This document shows positions 9,005 through 17,258 of a stretch of DNA of 64,000 bases, in pieces. The stretch's first letter is position 1; each line of letters opens with the position of its first letter. This DNA comes from DAIRUQ01 sp036803245 (lineage in GTDB: Bacteria; Chloroflexota; Anaerolineae; UBA1429), in NCBI GenBank assembly GCA_036803245.1, contig DAIRUQ010000002.1, positions 1 to 64,000 on the forward strand, in the 5' to 3' direction. The notes under the pieces are model-generated. The model was not told where the DNA came from, did not search any database, and saw only the letters and a list, made by a program, of their open reading frames with translations. The translations under genes and the position numbers were made by a program.

Positions 9005-10012
9005 ATGCCGCGTGGAGGACCCTTGGCGATCCCACTGCTAGAGATCGCGAACCTGCACACCGTCTTTGACACACCCGGCGGTATAGTCCACGCCGTAAAC
9101 GGCATCAGCCTCTCAATCCATGAGGGAGAGACGTTGGCCCTCGTGGGCGAGAGCGGCTGTGGCAAGAGCGTTAGCATGCTCTCGGTGATGGGCCTACTGT
9201 CGCCATCGGGCCGAATCGCGGCAGGGCAGGTGCGTTTTCAGGGGCAGGATCTGCGAGATATCCCCTCCGACCAGCTGCGCCGCATCCGCGGTCGCCAGAT
9301 CGCCATGGTCTTCCAGGATCCCATGACCTCGCTGAACCCTGTGCTGACGGTGGCGCGCCAACTGACCGAGGGCCCAGAGCTGCACCTAGGTCTCTCGCCC
9401 GAAAACGCCCGCCAGAGGGCCATCGAGCTTCTCGACATGGTGGGCATTCCCGATGCCAGCGCCCGCGTCGATGACTACCCCCACCAGTTCTCGGGGGGGA
9501 TGCGGCAGCGGGTGATGATCGCCATGGCGCTGTCGTGCCATCCGCAGCTCTTGATCGCTGATGAGCCTACCACCGCGCTGGACGTTACCATCCAGGCCCA
9601 GATCCTGGACCTGATCAAGCGTCTGCGCCACGAGCTGGGCATGGCCGTCATCTGGATCACGCACGACCTGGGCGTGGTGGCGGGCCTGGCCGATCGCGTC
9701 GCCGTCATGTATGCGGGGCATATCGTGGAAGAAGCGCGCGTGGACGAACTCTATGCGGACCCGCGTCACCCTTACACGTTGGGGCTGATGGACTCGCTGC
9801 CACGCCCCCAGGCGGTTCAGCGCAGGCGTCTAGTCGCTATCGACGGCGCGCCGCCAGACCTCATACGGCTTACGGAGGGATGCCCCTTTTCCCCGCGATG
9901 TCGATACCGCATAGAGCGCTGCCAAGCGGAACGACCAGAGCTCGATGCCGTGGGCGCAGAGCACCTCTGCGCTTGTTGGGTAGATCCGCGCCATGGGGCG
10001 GTACCCGCGTGA
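9005..10012 (+). CDS. oppD: Oligopeptide ABC transporter ATPase, OppD/DppD type
   Basis: Cytoplasmic ATPase of a peptide importer, 335 residues. Walker A GESGCGKS at 48-55, signature FSGGMRQRV at 162-170, Walker B LLIADEPTTALD from 182, and the C-terminal oligopeptide-transporter extension with cysteines (CPFSPRC, C, CAC) that in OppD/DppD proteins can hold an Fe-S cluster. ATG 9005 has no clear RBS; a TTG at 9023 sits behind GGAGG with a short 4-base gap and is a plausible alternative. Stop and oppF start overlap, indicating translational coupling. Confidence 0.9.
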   Translation: MPRGGPLAIPLLEIANLHTVFDTPGGIVHAVNGISLSIHEGETLALVGESGCGKSVSMLSVMGLLSPSGRIAAGQVRFQGQDLRDIPSDQLRRIRGRQIAMVFQDPMTSLNPVLTVARQLTEGPELHLGLSPENARQRAIELLDMVGIPDASARVDDYPHQFSGGMRQRVMIAMALSCHPQLLIADEPTTALDVTIQAQILDLIKRLRHELGMAVIWITHDLGVVAGLADRVAVMYAGHIVEEARVDELYADPRHPYTLGLMDSLPRPQAVQRRRLVAIDGAPPDLIRLTEGCPFSPRCRYRIERCQAERPELDAVGAEHLCACWVDPRHGAVPA

Positions 10013-11034
10013 ACGAGCCGAGAGTCGCCCTTGTGGAGGTTCGGGATCTGCGGGTGCACTATGGTGCAGCGCGAGGGTTGGGAGAGCGGCGCGGAGGCTC
10101 CATCAAGGCGGTGGACGGCATCACCTTTAGCATTCGTCGTGGCGAAACGCTGGGGCTGGTGGGCGAGAGCGGCTGTGGCAAGTCGAGCGCCGGGCGCGCC
10201 ATCCTGCAGTTGGTTCGCCCCACCAGTGGCGAGGTCCTCTTTGACGGCACCCGTCTGACCATACTGCGTGACCGCGACCTTCGCCCCTTGCGCCAACGCA
10301 TGCAGATCATCTTCCAGGATCCGCATGCGTCTTTGAACCCTCGGATGAAGGTGGGCGAGATCATTGCGGAACCGTTGGCGATCCATCGGCTCATTTCGCC
10401 CAACGAGCGGCGCGCTCGCGTCCGCGACCTCCTGGAGACGGTGGGGCTGAATCCTAACCACGCCAACCACTATCCCCACGAGTTCTCGGGCGGGCAGCGC
10501 CAGCGCATCGGCATCGCGCGAGCCCTCGCGGCCCAACCCGAGTTCATCGTTTGCGACGAGCCCATCTCGGCGCTGGACGTCTCCGTACAGGCGCAGATCG
10601 TGAACCTCTTGCAGGACCTACAGGAACGCTACGGCTTGACCTATCTCTTTATCGCCCACGACCTGGCCATGGTTCGCCACGTTAGCGACCGCGTGGCCGT
10701 CATGTACCTGGGCAAGCTGTGTGAGCTGGCCGATCGGCAGCGACTCTACGCCCAGCCGAGTCATCCTTACACCCAGGCGCTGCTCTCGGCCATACCGATC
10801 GCTGACCCAGCCCTTGAGAGGGCCCGTCGGCGCATCATCCTTCAGGGTGACGTGCCTAGCCCTTCCAGTCCGCCCTCAGGCTGTCGGTTCGTCACCCGCT
10901 GTCCGTTGGCCATGCCCCTGTGCGCCGAGCAGGAGCCAGAGTGGCGCGAGATCGAACGAGGCCATTGGGTCGCCTGCCACCTCTCGTCGCCGCCAGATGA
11001 TGCGGCTAAAGGCCACGAGGCAGCCCAACGGTGA
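10009..11034 (+). CDS. oppF: Oligopeptide ABC transporter ATPase, OppF/DppF type
   Basis: Second ATPase of the peptide importer, 341 residues. Walker A GESGCGKSS from residue 52, signature FSGGQRQRI, Walker B FIVCDEPISALD, and the OppF C-terminal region with C..C spacing (CPLAMPLCAEQEPEW). The GTG start at 10009 overlaps the oppD stop in GTGA; the longer open frame from 9880 would overlap oppD deeply and begins with non-homologous sequence, so it is rejected. The gene ends 10 bases before a convergent gene. Confidence 0.9.
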   Translation: MNEPRVALVEVRDLRVHYGAARGLGERRGGSIKAVDGITFSIRRGETLGLVGESGCGKSSAGRAILQLVRPTSGEVLFDGTRLTILRDRDLRPLRQRMQIIFQDPHASLNPRMKVGEIIAEPLAIHRLISPNERRARVRDLLETVGLNPNHANHYPHEFSGGQRQRIGIARALAAQPEFIVCDEPISALDVSVQAQIVNLLQDLQERYGLTYLFIAHDLAMVRHVSDRVAVMYLGKLCELADRQRLYAQPSHPYTQALLSAIPIADPALERARRRIILQGDVPSPSSPPSGCRFVTRCPLAMPLCAEQEPEWREIERGHWVACHLSSPPDDAAKGHEAAQR

Positions 11035-11044
11035 CGGAAGAGAG

Positions 11045-11410
11045 CTAGCTCGCCGCGCGTCCCTTGGCGCGCCAGCGAAAGATCAGCCAGGTGATGGTTG
11101 CTGCGATCGCGAGCACGGTGGCACCCAGGCCGAGCAGGATACCCTCGCGGTATGGGGGAGGGTCACTGATGCTGATGCCCTCGCGCCGCACCAGCTCGGC
11201 GCGATCCAGGCTCGAACGCAGACTCTGACGAAAGTCTGCCGTGGGCGCCACGGGCCGCAACACGTCCTTGACGACGCCCTCGACTTCGTTGAGATTCTCC
11301 TGTGGCTCTGCTTCTGGAGACAGGCGCACGCGCAACCCCGAGGCGCCATCACGCATCCGCGCCCAGACGTCGCCGACAGCCTGTCGCAGGTCGGTTCGGT
11401 GTAGCTTCAT
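11045..11410 (-). CDS. Small single-pass membrane protein coupled to the ECF sigma gene
   Basis: 121 residues, not recognised as a named family. A charged N-terminal cytoplasmic part (about 1-88) is followed by one membrane helix (about 89-112, GILLGLGATVLAIAATITWLIF) and a short basic tail. Its start overlaps the stop of the sigma factor gene as ATGA, so the two are translated together. That arrangement is usual for anti-sigma factors, but no zinc-binding HxxxCxxC motif is present. A role as membrane regulator of the sigma factor is an inference from context only. Confidence 0.7.
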   Translation of the reverse strand: MKLHRTDLRQAVGDVWARMRDGASGLRVRLSPEAEPQENLNEVEGVVKDVLRPVAPTADFRQSLRSSLDRAELVRREGISISDPPPYREGILLGLGATVLAIAATITWLIFRWRAKGRAAS

Positions 11411-11964
11411 TCGATCTCTATCCCTCGCTTACTCAGCTCGCGGCGCAAAGCGAGCAGCGTGCGATGATACAGCGACTTGATCGCCCCCTCGCTACGGCCC
11501 AGCACGGCTCCGATCTCGGCATTCGATAGCCCCTCCACATGCTTGAGCATCAGCAGTTCCTGGCGATCCTTATCGAGCGTTTGCACGGCCTCCCGCAGCT
11601 CCAGGTTCACATCCGAGCGCACGGTGACGGCCTCGGGGTTCTCGTCGCCCCTACTCTGAAGCACCAGGTTGTCCAGCGCCACAACGGGACGACGGCCTCG
11701 GTCGCGGTGATGGTTGGCCACCAGATTGTGCGCAATGCGATACAGCCAGGCCGAGATCGGCAACCCGCGATCCTCATACTCGCCAAAGTGGGCATACGCC
11801 CGGAAAAAGGTGCGCGAGGTCAGATCCTCGGCGTCACGTACATTGCCTACGCGGTGGTAGACATAGCTGTAGATACGATCCACATACTGCTCATACAGAT
11901 CCCCAAAAGCCTGGGTCTGCTGTGCCGTATGCTGTGGATCCTCAGGCCGCCGATCGTTGGTCAT
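11407..11964 (-). CDS. RNA polymerase sigma factor, ECF subfamily
   Basis: 185 residues with sigma region 2 (about 25-95, with DAEDLTSRTFFRAYAHF and the -10-recognition segment ISAWLYRIAHNLVANHHRD) and region 4 (about 125-180, DRQELLMLKHVEGLSNAEIGA), the helix-turn-helix that reads -35 elements. Regions 1 and 3 are absent, as expected for ECF factors. It is divergent from the SEC-C gene with its own promoter, and overlaps a small membrane protein downstream that may be its regulator. The exact ECF group is not assigned. Confidence 0.9.
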   Translation of the reverse strand: MTNDRRPEDPQHTAQQTQAFGDLYEQYVDRIYSYVYHRVGNVRDAEDLTSRTFFRAYAHFGEYEDRGLPISAWLYRIAHNLVANHHRDRGRRPVVALDNLVLQSRGDENPEAVTVRSDVNLELREAVQTLDKDRQELLMLKHVEGLSNAEIGAVLGRSEGAIKSLYHRTLLALRRELSKRGIEIE

Positions 11965-12028
11965 CCTATCCCCATGGCAATGCTACAAACACCGAGGCAT
12001 CGTGAGCGTTGCACCCATCCTTCCCACG

Positions 12029-12056
12029 AGTCTAGCGCAGCCAACGCCGCTGTCAA
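12029..12056 (-). promoter_or_regulatory. Sigma-70-type promoter of the ECF sigma operon
   Basis: Leftward TTGACA (12051-12056) and TAGACT (12029-12034), 16 bases apart, about 65 bases upstream of the sigma factor start. Confidence 0.6.
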
Positions 12057-12084
12057 AGCAGGCTCGCCTCGACCAGGGCCCACG

Positions 12085-12113
12085 TTGACCCACACCCAGC
12101 GCTATGGTACCAT
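12085..12113 (+). promoter_or_regulatory. Possible promoter of the SEC-C gene
   Basis: TTGACC (12085-12090) and TACCAT (12108-12113), 17 bases apart, 45 bases before the ATG at 12158. The -10 is a weak match. Confidence 0.4.
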
Positions 12114-12157
12114 CGCCCTGTTGAGTGGACCATCAGTCAGGTAGGAGAATCGACACG

Positions 12158-13141
12158 ATGGCAGTACGCCGCAACGATCCCTGCCCATGCGGCAGCGGCA
12201 AAAAGTACAAGCAGTGCCATCTCAGGCAGGACCAGGTTGCCAGCTCGCGGGAACACGCGCTCACACCCGCTGAAGCGGCGGCCATGAACGCCCTCTTTGG
12301 CTTTGCCACCAGGCCGCGCTTTGCGCAGCAGCTGATTCAGGCCTTTCAACGTTACTGGGGCGGCAGCTACACGCCGACGAGCGCCTCAACTCTCGGTATG
12401 GAGCCATTCCGCCGTATGCTGGAATGGTTCGCCCTAGACTATGTGGTCGACGATGACGGGCATCGGGTGATCGACCTTCTCTTGGAGGAGGCTACCTCGG
12501 CGCCGCCGGCCGCGCGCGAGGTCCTGCAAGGATGGGCCAGCGCCACCTTGAGCGCCTTTCGGGTCCTCGACATGGAGGGACAGGACCAGGTTCGCCTGCT
12601 CGATCTACTGCGCGAGCAAGAGCTGCGAGCCGTCAACCGCTTCGTTGTCCTCAACGCCCACGAGGGCGACCTCTTGCTGGGTCGCTATGTGGAGTCCGAT
12701 GGCGACGCGGCCCTCTCACCGATGACCGCCATCTACCCGACAGCGCTTGAGGAGCCCTTGCTCTCCTATGTGCGGCGCGCCTATGCCCTCTACCAGGAGG
12801 AGCATTATGGCGCCACATGGGATGCCTTTCTCAAGACCAACGGCACGATCTTTCAGGCGTTCTTGATCTCGGACAAGGCTGAGCCCTTCCGTCGGTTGCT
12901 CGGGCCTGGAACGCCCTACCTCGACCCGGCGCCCGTCCGCGATCTGCTCCGAGAACGCAGCCGCCAGGAGGCCCAGGAGCAGCGCGAACGCACGCCCGAC
13001 CCCAGACGGCGCCCGCCCCCCGGTCAGCGGAGGGCCTCGGGGATCATCGTCCCCGGCGCCACCACACCGCAAACCGAGCCGGGCCCCAAAGGCGATGATG
13101 AGGAGCAGCCGCACATTCTGATCCCAGGCCGCGACATCTAG
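12158..13141 (+). CDS. SEC-C motif protein of unknown function
   Basis: 327 residues. The N-terminus (about 4-20) is a SEC-C zinc motif, DPCPCGSGKKYKQCH, like that at the end of SecA, where it binds zinc and helps partner binding. The middle (about 50-270) is an uncharacterised acidic helical region. The tail is Pro/Arg-rich and holds two related segments, GIIVPG and HILIPGRDI, the latter at the very C-terminus. GTAGGAGA precedes the ATG at 12158, which is preferred over an upstream in-frame start at 12125. It is followed within 36 bases by a HAD hydrolase gene. Confidence 0.8.
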   Translation: MAVRRNDPCPCGSGKKYKQCHLRQDQVASSREHALTPAEAAAMNALFGFATRPRFAQQLIQAFQRYWGGSYTPTSASTLGMEPFRRMLEWFALDYVVDDDGHRVIDLLLEEATSAPPAAREVLQGWASATLSAFRVLDMEGQDQVRLLDLLREQELRAVNRFVVLNAHEGDLLLGRYVESDGDAALSPMTAIYPTALEEPLLSYVRRAYALYQEEHYGATWDAFLKTNGTIFQAFLISDKAEPFRRLLGPGTPYLDPAPVRDLLRERSRQEAQEQRERTPDPRRRPPPGQRRASGIIVPGATTPQTEPGPKGDDEEQPHILIPGRDI

Positions 13142-13176
13142 CCCGCCCAATCATCCGCGTAGGAGATCGCTTGCTC

Positions 13177-13896
13177 ATGCCGATACTAGCCCTGCTGCTC
13201 GACCTGGACGACACGCTGCTCATCAACGACATGTCGGTGTTCATGGAGCCCTACTTTCGGGCGTTGACCCAGCGGATGAGCCCGCTCATCCCCATGGAGA
13301 CCTTTGTGCCCGCGCTGCTCAAGGGCACCCATGCCATGCAGGCCAACGATGGCACGGACGGGACCAACGCCGAGGTGTTCGAGCAGGTCTTTTTCGGGCA
13401 AGTGGACGCCGACCCAGAAGCGATTCTGCCGGCCTTTGAGGCGTTCTACCGCAACGAGTTTCAAACCTTGGCGACGCTCACCGAGCCGGACCCCGTGGCC
13501 AGCGACCTGGTCGCCGAGGCTCGGTCGCAGGGCCTCCAGGTAGCCATCACCACGCAACCGTTGTTCCCTCTGATCGCCATCGAGGCACGGCTGGCCTGGG
13601 CGGGGGTGGGCACCGACCGCTATGCGTACGACATGGTCACCTCCTACGAGACCATGCGCGCCTGCAAACCCCATCCCGCCTTTTTCTCGCGGGTGCTGGC
13701 AGAGCTCGGCCGCGAGCCGCACGAGTGCCTCATGGTCGGTGACAGCATCTCCAGCGATATGCCCGCTGCCAAGCTGGGCATCAAGACCTTCTGGATCGAC
13801 CGAGGCCGCGGCGGCAGCTATGACGGCGCCGATGGACGCGGCTCACTGAGCGACCTCTACCACCTGCTCAAGAGCGGAGCCATTCATGAACTCTAG
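13177..13896 (+). CDS. HAD-superfamily hydrolase
   Basis: 239-residue haloacid-dehalogenase-type phosphatase. Motif I is LLLDLDDTLL near the N-terminus (nucleophile and acid Asp), and motif IV is VGDSISSDMPAAKLGIKTFWI around 188-208. A helical cap lies between. ATG 13177 has AGGAGA 10 bases upstream; a TTG six bases earlier is possible but too close to the RBS. The last 11 bases overlap the galactokinase gene in another frame, so the two are coupled; a sugar-phosphate substrate is possible but unproven. Confidence 0.85.
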   Translation: MPILALLLDLDDTLLINDMSVFMEPYFRALTQRMSPLIPMETFVPALLKGTHAMQANDGTDGTNAEVFEQVFFGQVDADPEAILPAFEAFYRNEFQTLATLTEPDPVASDLVAEARSQGLQVAITTQPLFPLIAIEARLAWAGVGTDRYAYDMVTSYETMRACKPHPAFFSRVLAELGREPHECLMVGDSISSDMPAAKLGIKTFWIDRGRGGSYDGADGRGSLSDLYHLLKSGAIHEL

Positions 13897-15046
13897 CAAC
13901 CGGCTCGATAACCTTGTCCAGCGCGTTCGCCACGCTTTGGCGGAGGCGTTCGGCGTCCAGCCCAGCGCATTGGTGGCAGCCCCCGGCCGAGTGAACCTGA
14001 TCGGCGAGCACACCGACTATAACGACGGCTTTGTGCTACCCGCGGCCATCGACCGACACGTGGTGATGGCGGTGCACCCTCGGCAGGACGATCTGGTGCG
14101 GCTATACGCCTGCGACATGCAGGCCTCCAGCAGCTTTCGGCTGGGCGAGATCGTCAAGGATGACCAGCACACGTGGAGCAACTATCAGCGGGGCGTCGCG
14201 TGGGCGCTGCAGCAGGAGGGCTATGACCTCATCGGCATGGACGTGGCTCTCAGCAGCGACGTGCCTATCGCGGCAGGATTGAGCTCATCGGCTGCCATCG
14301 AGTTGGCCACCGCCATGGCCTTTCAGACGGTCAGCGGTCTGGAGCTCGACGGCGTCGCGCGCGCCCAGCTCTGTCAAAAGGCCGAGAACGAGTTTGTGGG
14401 CATGCGTTGCGGCATCATGGATCAGTACGTGATCTCCATGGGCCAGCGCGACCACGCCCTCCTGATCGACTGCCGCAGCCTGACCTACCAGGCGGTGCCA
14501 ATCCCCGTCGGCTGCCAAGTTATCATCTGCAACACCAACAAGCCCCGAGCGCTAGTAGGCTCGGCCTACAACCAGCGCCGGCTGGAGTGCGAAACCGGCG
14601 CTCGGCAGATGGGCGTCGTCGCCTTGCGCGACCTGACTCCCGACGATCTGGCTACGCACGCGCCCTCGCTCGATCCTATCGTTCTCAAGCGGTGCCGGCA
14701 CGTTATCACGGAGAACCAGCGGGTCCTCGAGACGGTCGACGCCCTGCCGCAAGGGGACCTGGCTCGGGTCGGCGCCTTGATGAACGCCTCGCACGTCAGC
14801 CTGCGCGACGACTATGAGGTCAGTTGTGCCGAGCTGGACGCCATGGTCGAGGCGGCGTGGGATCAGCCCGGCGTGTGGGGAGCGCGCATGACGGGGGCCG
14901 GTTTCGGCGGCTGTACGGTGAACCTGGTGGACGCCGACCATGCCGCGGCGTTTGCCCGCGAGATTGCGCCCCGTTACCAGAAACGCACCAACCTGGAACC
15001 CGACATCTATGTGTGCCGGGCCGAGCAGGGCGTGCGCGTCCTGTAG
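13886..15046 (+). CDS. galK: Galactokinase
   Basis: GHMP kinase that phosphorylates D-galactose at C1, the entry step of the Leloir pathway. 386 residues with the galactokinase signature PGRVNLIGEHTDYNDGF from residue 33, the ATP-binding loop GLSSSAA at 131-137, the catalytic-Asp segment GMRCGIMDQYV, and motif 3 MTGAGFGGCTVNLV near the C-terminus. Length is normal for the family. galT and galE are not in this window. It overlaps the upstream HAD gene by 11 bases. Confidence 0.93.
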   Translation: MNSSNRLDNLVQRVRHALAEAFGVQPSALVAAPGRVNLIGEHTDYNDGFVLPAAIDRHVVMAVHPRQDDLVRLYACDMQASSSFRLGEIVKDDQHTWSNYQRGVAWALQQEGYDLIGMDVALSSDVPIAAGLSSSAAIELATAMAFQTVSGLELDGVARAQLCQKAENEFVGMRCGIMDQYVISMGQRDHALLIDCRSLTYQAVPIPVGCQVIICNTNKPRALVGSAYNQRRLECETGARQMGVVALRDLTPDDLATHAPSLDPIVLKRCRHVITENQRVLETVDALPQGDLARVGALMNASHVSLRDDYEVSCAELDAMVEAAWDQPGVWGARMTGAGFGGCTVNLVDADHAAAFAREIAPRYQKRTNLEPDIYVCRAEQGVRVL

Positions 15047-15094
15047 CCACCCTATCGGCCGACAGCGCCAAGCAACAAACGGGACCAAAGCACC

Positions 15095-16222
15095 ATGCGA
15101 GCCTTCTGGGTCGTGCTCTTTTGGCTGTGCGCAGGCACCATCGCCTACGTCTACCTGGGCTATCCTGCCATCATGGCGCTCTGGGCCAAGCTGCGCCCGC
15201 GGCGCTACACCCAGGACGATCATCGCCCCTCGCTGACCGTAATCATCGCAGCGCACAATGAGGCCGCCTGCATCACCCAAAAGCTCCAGAACACCCTGTC
15301 TTTGGCCTATCCTGCGGACAAGCTCCGCGTGATCGTCGTCGCCGACGGCTCGGACGACGGCACCGAGCAACTGGCCGAGCGCGGGCGCGATCCACGCGTC
15401 CAGGTCCTCTATCAGCCAGAACGCCAGGGCAAAGCGGCCGCCCTCTCGCGGGCCGTCGCGGCTGCCTCTAGCGAGCTGCTGATATTCACCGACGCCAACG
15501 CCATGCTGGCTCCCGATGCGCTCAAGTCGTTGGTCCGCCCCTTGGCCGATCCGCACATCGCGGCCGTGGGCGGTGCCAAGCGCACACCGCAAGGCGGCGA
15601 GGGCCTCTATTGGCGCTACGAGAACGCCCTGAAACGCTGGGAAAGCGCCGTGGGCTCGGTGATGGGCGTGCCTGGCGAGCTGTGGGCGGTGCGCGCCAGC
15701 CTGTATCAGCCGCCTCCGTCGGACACCATCCTCGATGACTGGACGGCCAGCATGGGACTGGTGGCGCAAGGCTGGCGCGTGGTACACGCTCCCGAGGCCA
15801 TCGCGTACGAGGAGCCGCCCACCAATCTGCGGGCGGCGTGGGAGCGCCGCGCTCGCAACGCAGCGGGGGGCTGGCAGGCTATCGTCCGCCTCGGCGGTCC
15901 CGCTCGCTATGCCGATCTGCTGGCGTGGTGGCAGTGCTTTTCGCATCGCATCCTGCGATGGATGGTAGTGCCGTGGCTTTGGTTGCCGTTCTTGGTGGCC
16001 AGCATCGCCCTGGCGCGGCATCCGCTCTACCTGGCGGCCGCTTTGGCCCAATGGATCCTGTACGACGTGGCGGTCATGGGCGCGATCCTGGCCGTCTATG
16101 ACAAAACGGTGCCGTGGCTAACGGCACCGTTCTACCTGCTCTTTGGGAATACCGCCGCCGCTGCGGGCGGATGGCGCTACCTCACAAGAAAGCAGACCGT
16201 GCTCTGGCGCAAGGCCCGCTAA
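15095..16222 (+). CDS. Membrane-anchored family 2 glycosyltransferase
   Basis: 375 residues. One N-terminal helix (about 4-28), a GT-A catalytic domain with TVIIAAHNEAACI, VVADGSDDGT and the metal-binding FTDAN (DxD-like), a later ED/DDW-type acidic site (ILDDWTASMG) and C-terminal helices (about 285-345). The topology resembles processive synthases of the NodC/HasA/BcsA group, so it may build or extend a polysaccharide, though QxxRW is replaced by WERRARNAAGGW. It ends 7 bases from the convergent rfbB gene. Confidence 0.85.
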   Translation: MRAFWVVLFWLCAGTIAYVYLGYPAIMALWAKLRPRRYTQDDHRPSLTVIIAAHNEAACITQKLQNTLSLAYPADKLRVIVVADGSDDGTEQLAERGRDPRVQVLYQPERQGKAAALSRAVAAASSELLIFTDANAMLAPDALKSLVRPLADPHIAAVGGAKRTPQGGEGLYWRYENALKRWESAVGSVMGVPGELWAVRASLYQPPPSDTILDDWTASMGLVAQGWRVVHAPEAIAYEEPPTNLRAAWERRARNAAGGWQAIVRLGGPARYADLLAWWQCFSHRILRWMVVPWLWLPFLVASIALARHPLYLAAALAQWILYDVAVMGAILAVYDKTVPWLTAPFYLLFGNTAAAAGGWRYLTRKQTVLWRKAR

Positions 16223-16229
16223 CGCCCGC

Positions 16230-17258
16230 CTACCCGCGCGAGAGCACCTCTCTACCCCCATACAGGCGATCATAGTAGCTGCGATAGTGCTCGCCCGACG
16301 TGATGGGACGCCACCACCATTCGTTATCGGCGTACCAGCGAACCGTCTTGGTAATGGCCTCGTCAAAGCTGTGACGCGACCGCCACCCCAACGCCTGCAC
16401 CTTGGACACATCCAGCGCATAGCGACGGTCATGACCAGGTCGATCGGTGACCCACTGGAGCAGGCTCTCGGGCTTGTCCAGCAGCCGCAGGATCGCCCGC
16501 GCCATCACAATGTTCTGGGTAGAGATCCCCGTCCCCAGGTTATAGATCTCGCCGATCTCTCCCTTGATCAGCACGGTGTCGATCCCCTCGCAGTGATCAA
16601 CCACGTACTGATAGTCGCGCATCTGCATGCCGTCGCCATAGATGGGCAGCGGCTTGTCATCGATGGCGTTGGTGACAAACAGCGGCACCACCTTTTCGGG
16701 GTACTGGTACGGCCCGATGTTGTTAGAGCCGCGCGTGATGGTCACGGGCAGGCCAAAGCTGGCGTGGTAGGCCAACACCATCAGGTCGCCACCCGCCTTG
16801 CTGGCGGAATACGGGCTGCGCGCCTCCAGCGGATCAGTCTCCACCGAGGCGCCCTCCAGCACCTGGCCATAGACCTCATCGGTGCTCACCTGGTGGTACC
16901 GCTGCACGCCCAACTCCTTGGCGGCCTCCAGCAGCACCCAGGTGCCGCGCACGTCGGTCTCCACAAAGCTGCCAGCATCGGTCAACGATCGATCCACGTG
17001 CGTTTCGGCAGCAAAGTTCACCACCGTGTCGATGGCATGCTCACGCATGGTCGCCCGCACCAGGTCCGCGTCGCAGATGTCGCCCCTGACAAAGGCATAG
17101 CGGGGATCGTCGGCCACGTCCTTGAGGTTGTCCAGATTGCCCGCATAGGTCAGCTTGTCATAGACCACTACCCGATCGTCGGGATGGGTGGAGAGCACAT
17201 ACCTCACAAAGTTGGAGCCGATAAAACCCGCGCCCCCCGTCACCAGCAGCTTGCGCAT
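16230..17258 (-). CDS. rfbB: dTDP-glucose 4,6-dehydratase
   Basis: Short-chain dehydrogenase-type enzyme making dTDP-4-keto-6-deoxyglucose for rhamnose and other deoxysugars of surface glycans. 342 residues with the Rossmann motif GGAGFIGSNFV at 8-18, the dehydratase motif STDEVYG at 125-131 (Asp127, Glu128) and the catalytic pair Tyr150/Lys154 (YSASK). The start ATG at 17258 abuts the stop of the radical SAM gene with no gap. The partners rfbA, rfbC and rfbD are not in the window. Confidence 0.92.
   Translation of the reverse strand: MRKLLVTGGAGFIGSNFVRYVLSTHPDDRVVVYDKLTYAGNLDNLKDVADDPRYAFVRGDICDADLVRATMREHAIDTVVNFAAETHVDRSLTDAGSFVETDVRGTWVLLEAAKELGVQRYHQVSTDEVYGQVLEGASVETDPLEARSPYSASKAGGDLMVLAYHASFGLPVTITRGSNNIGPYQYPEKVVPLFVTNAIDDKPLPIYGDGMQMRDYQYVVDHCEGIDTVLIKGEIGEIYNLGTGISTQNIVMARAILRLLDKPESLLQWVTDRPGHDRRYALDVSKVQALGWRSRHSFDEAITKTVRWYADNEWWWRPITSGEHYRSYYDRLYGGREVLSRG

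Noticed and set aside
14552..16051. 499-codon open frame on the minus strand under galK and the GT2 gene
   Set aside because: It is antisense to two genes with clear motifs, has His/Arg/Gln-rich composition of a high-GC shadow frame, and no RBS or family signature.
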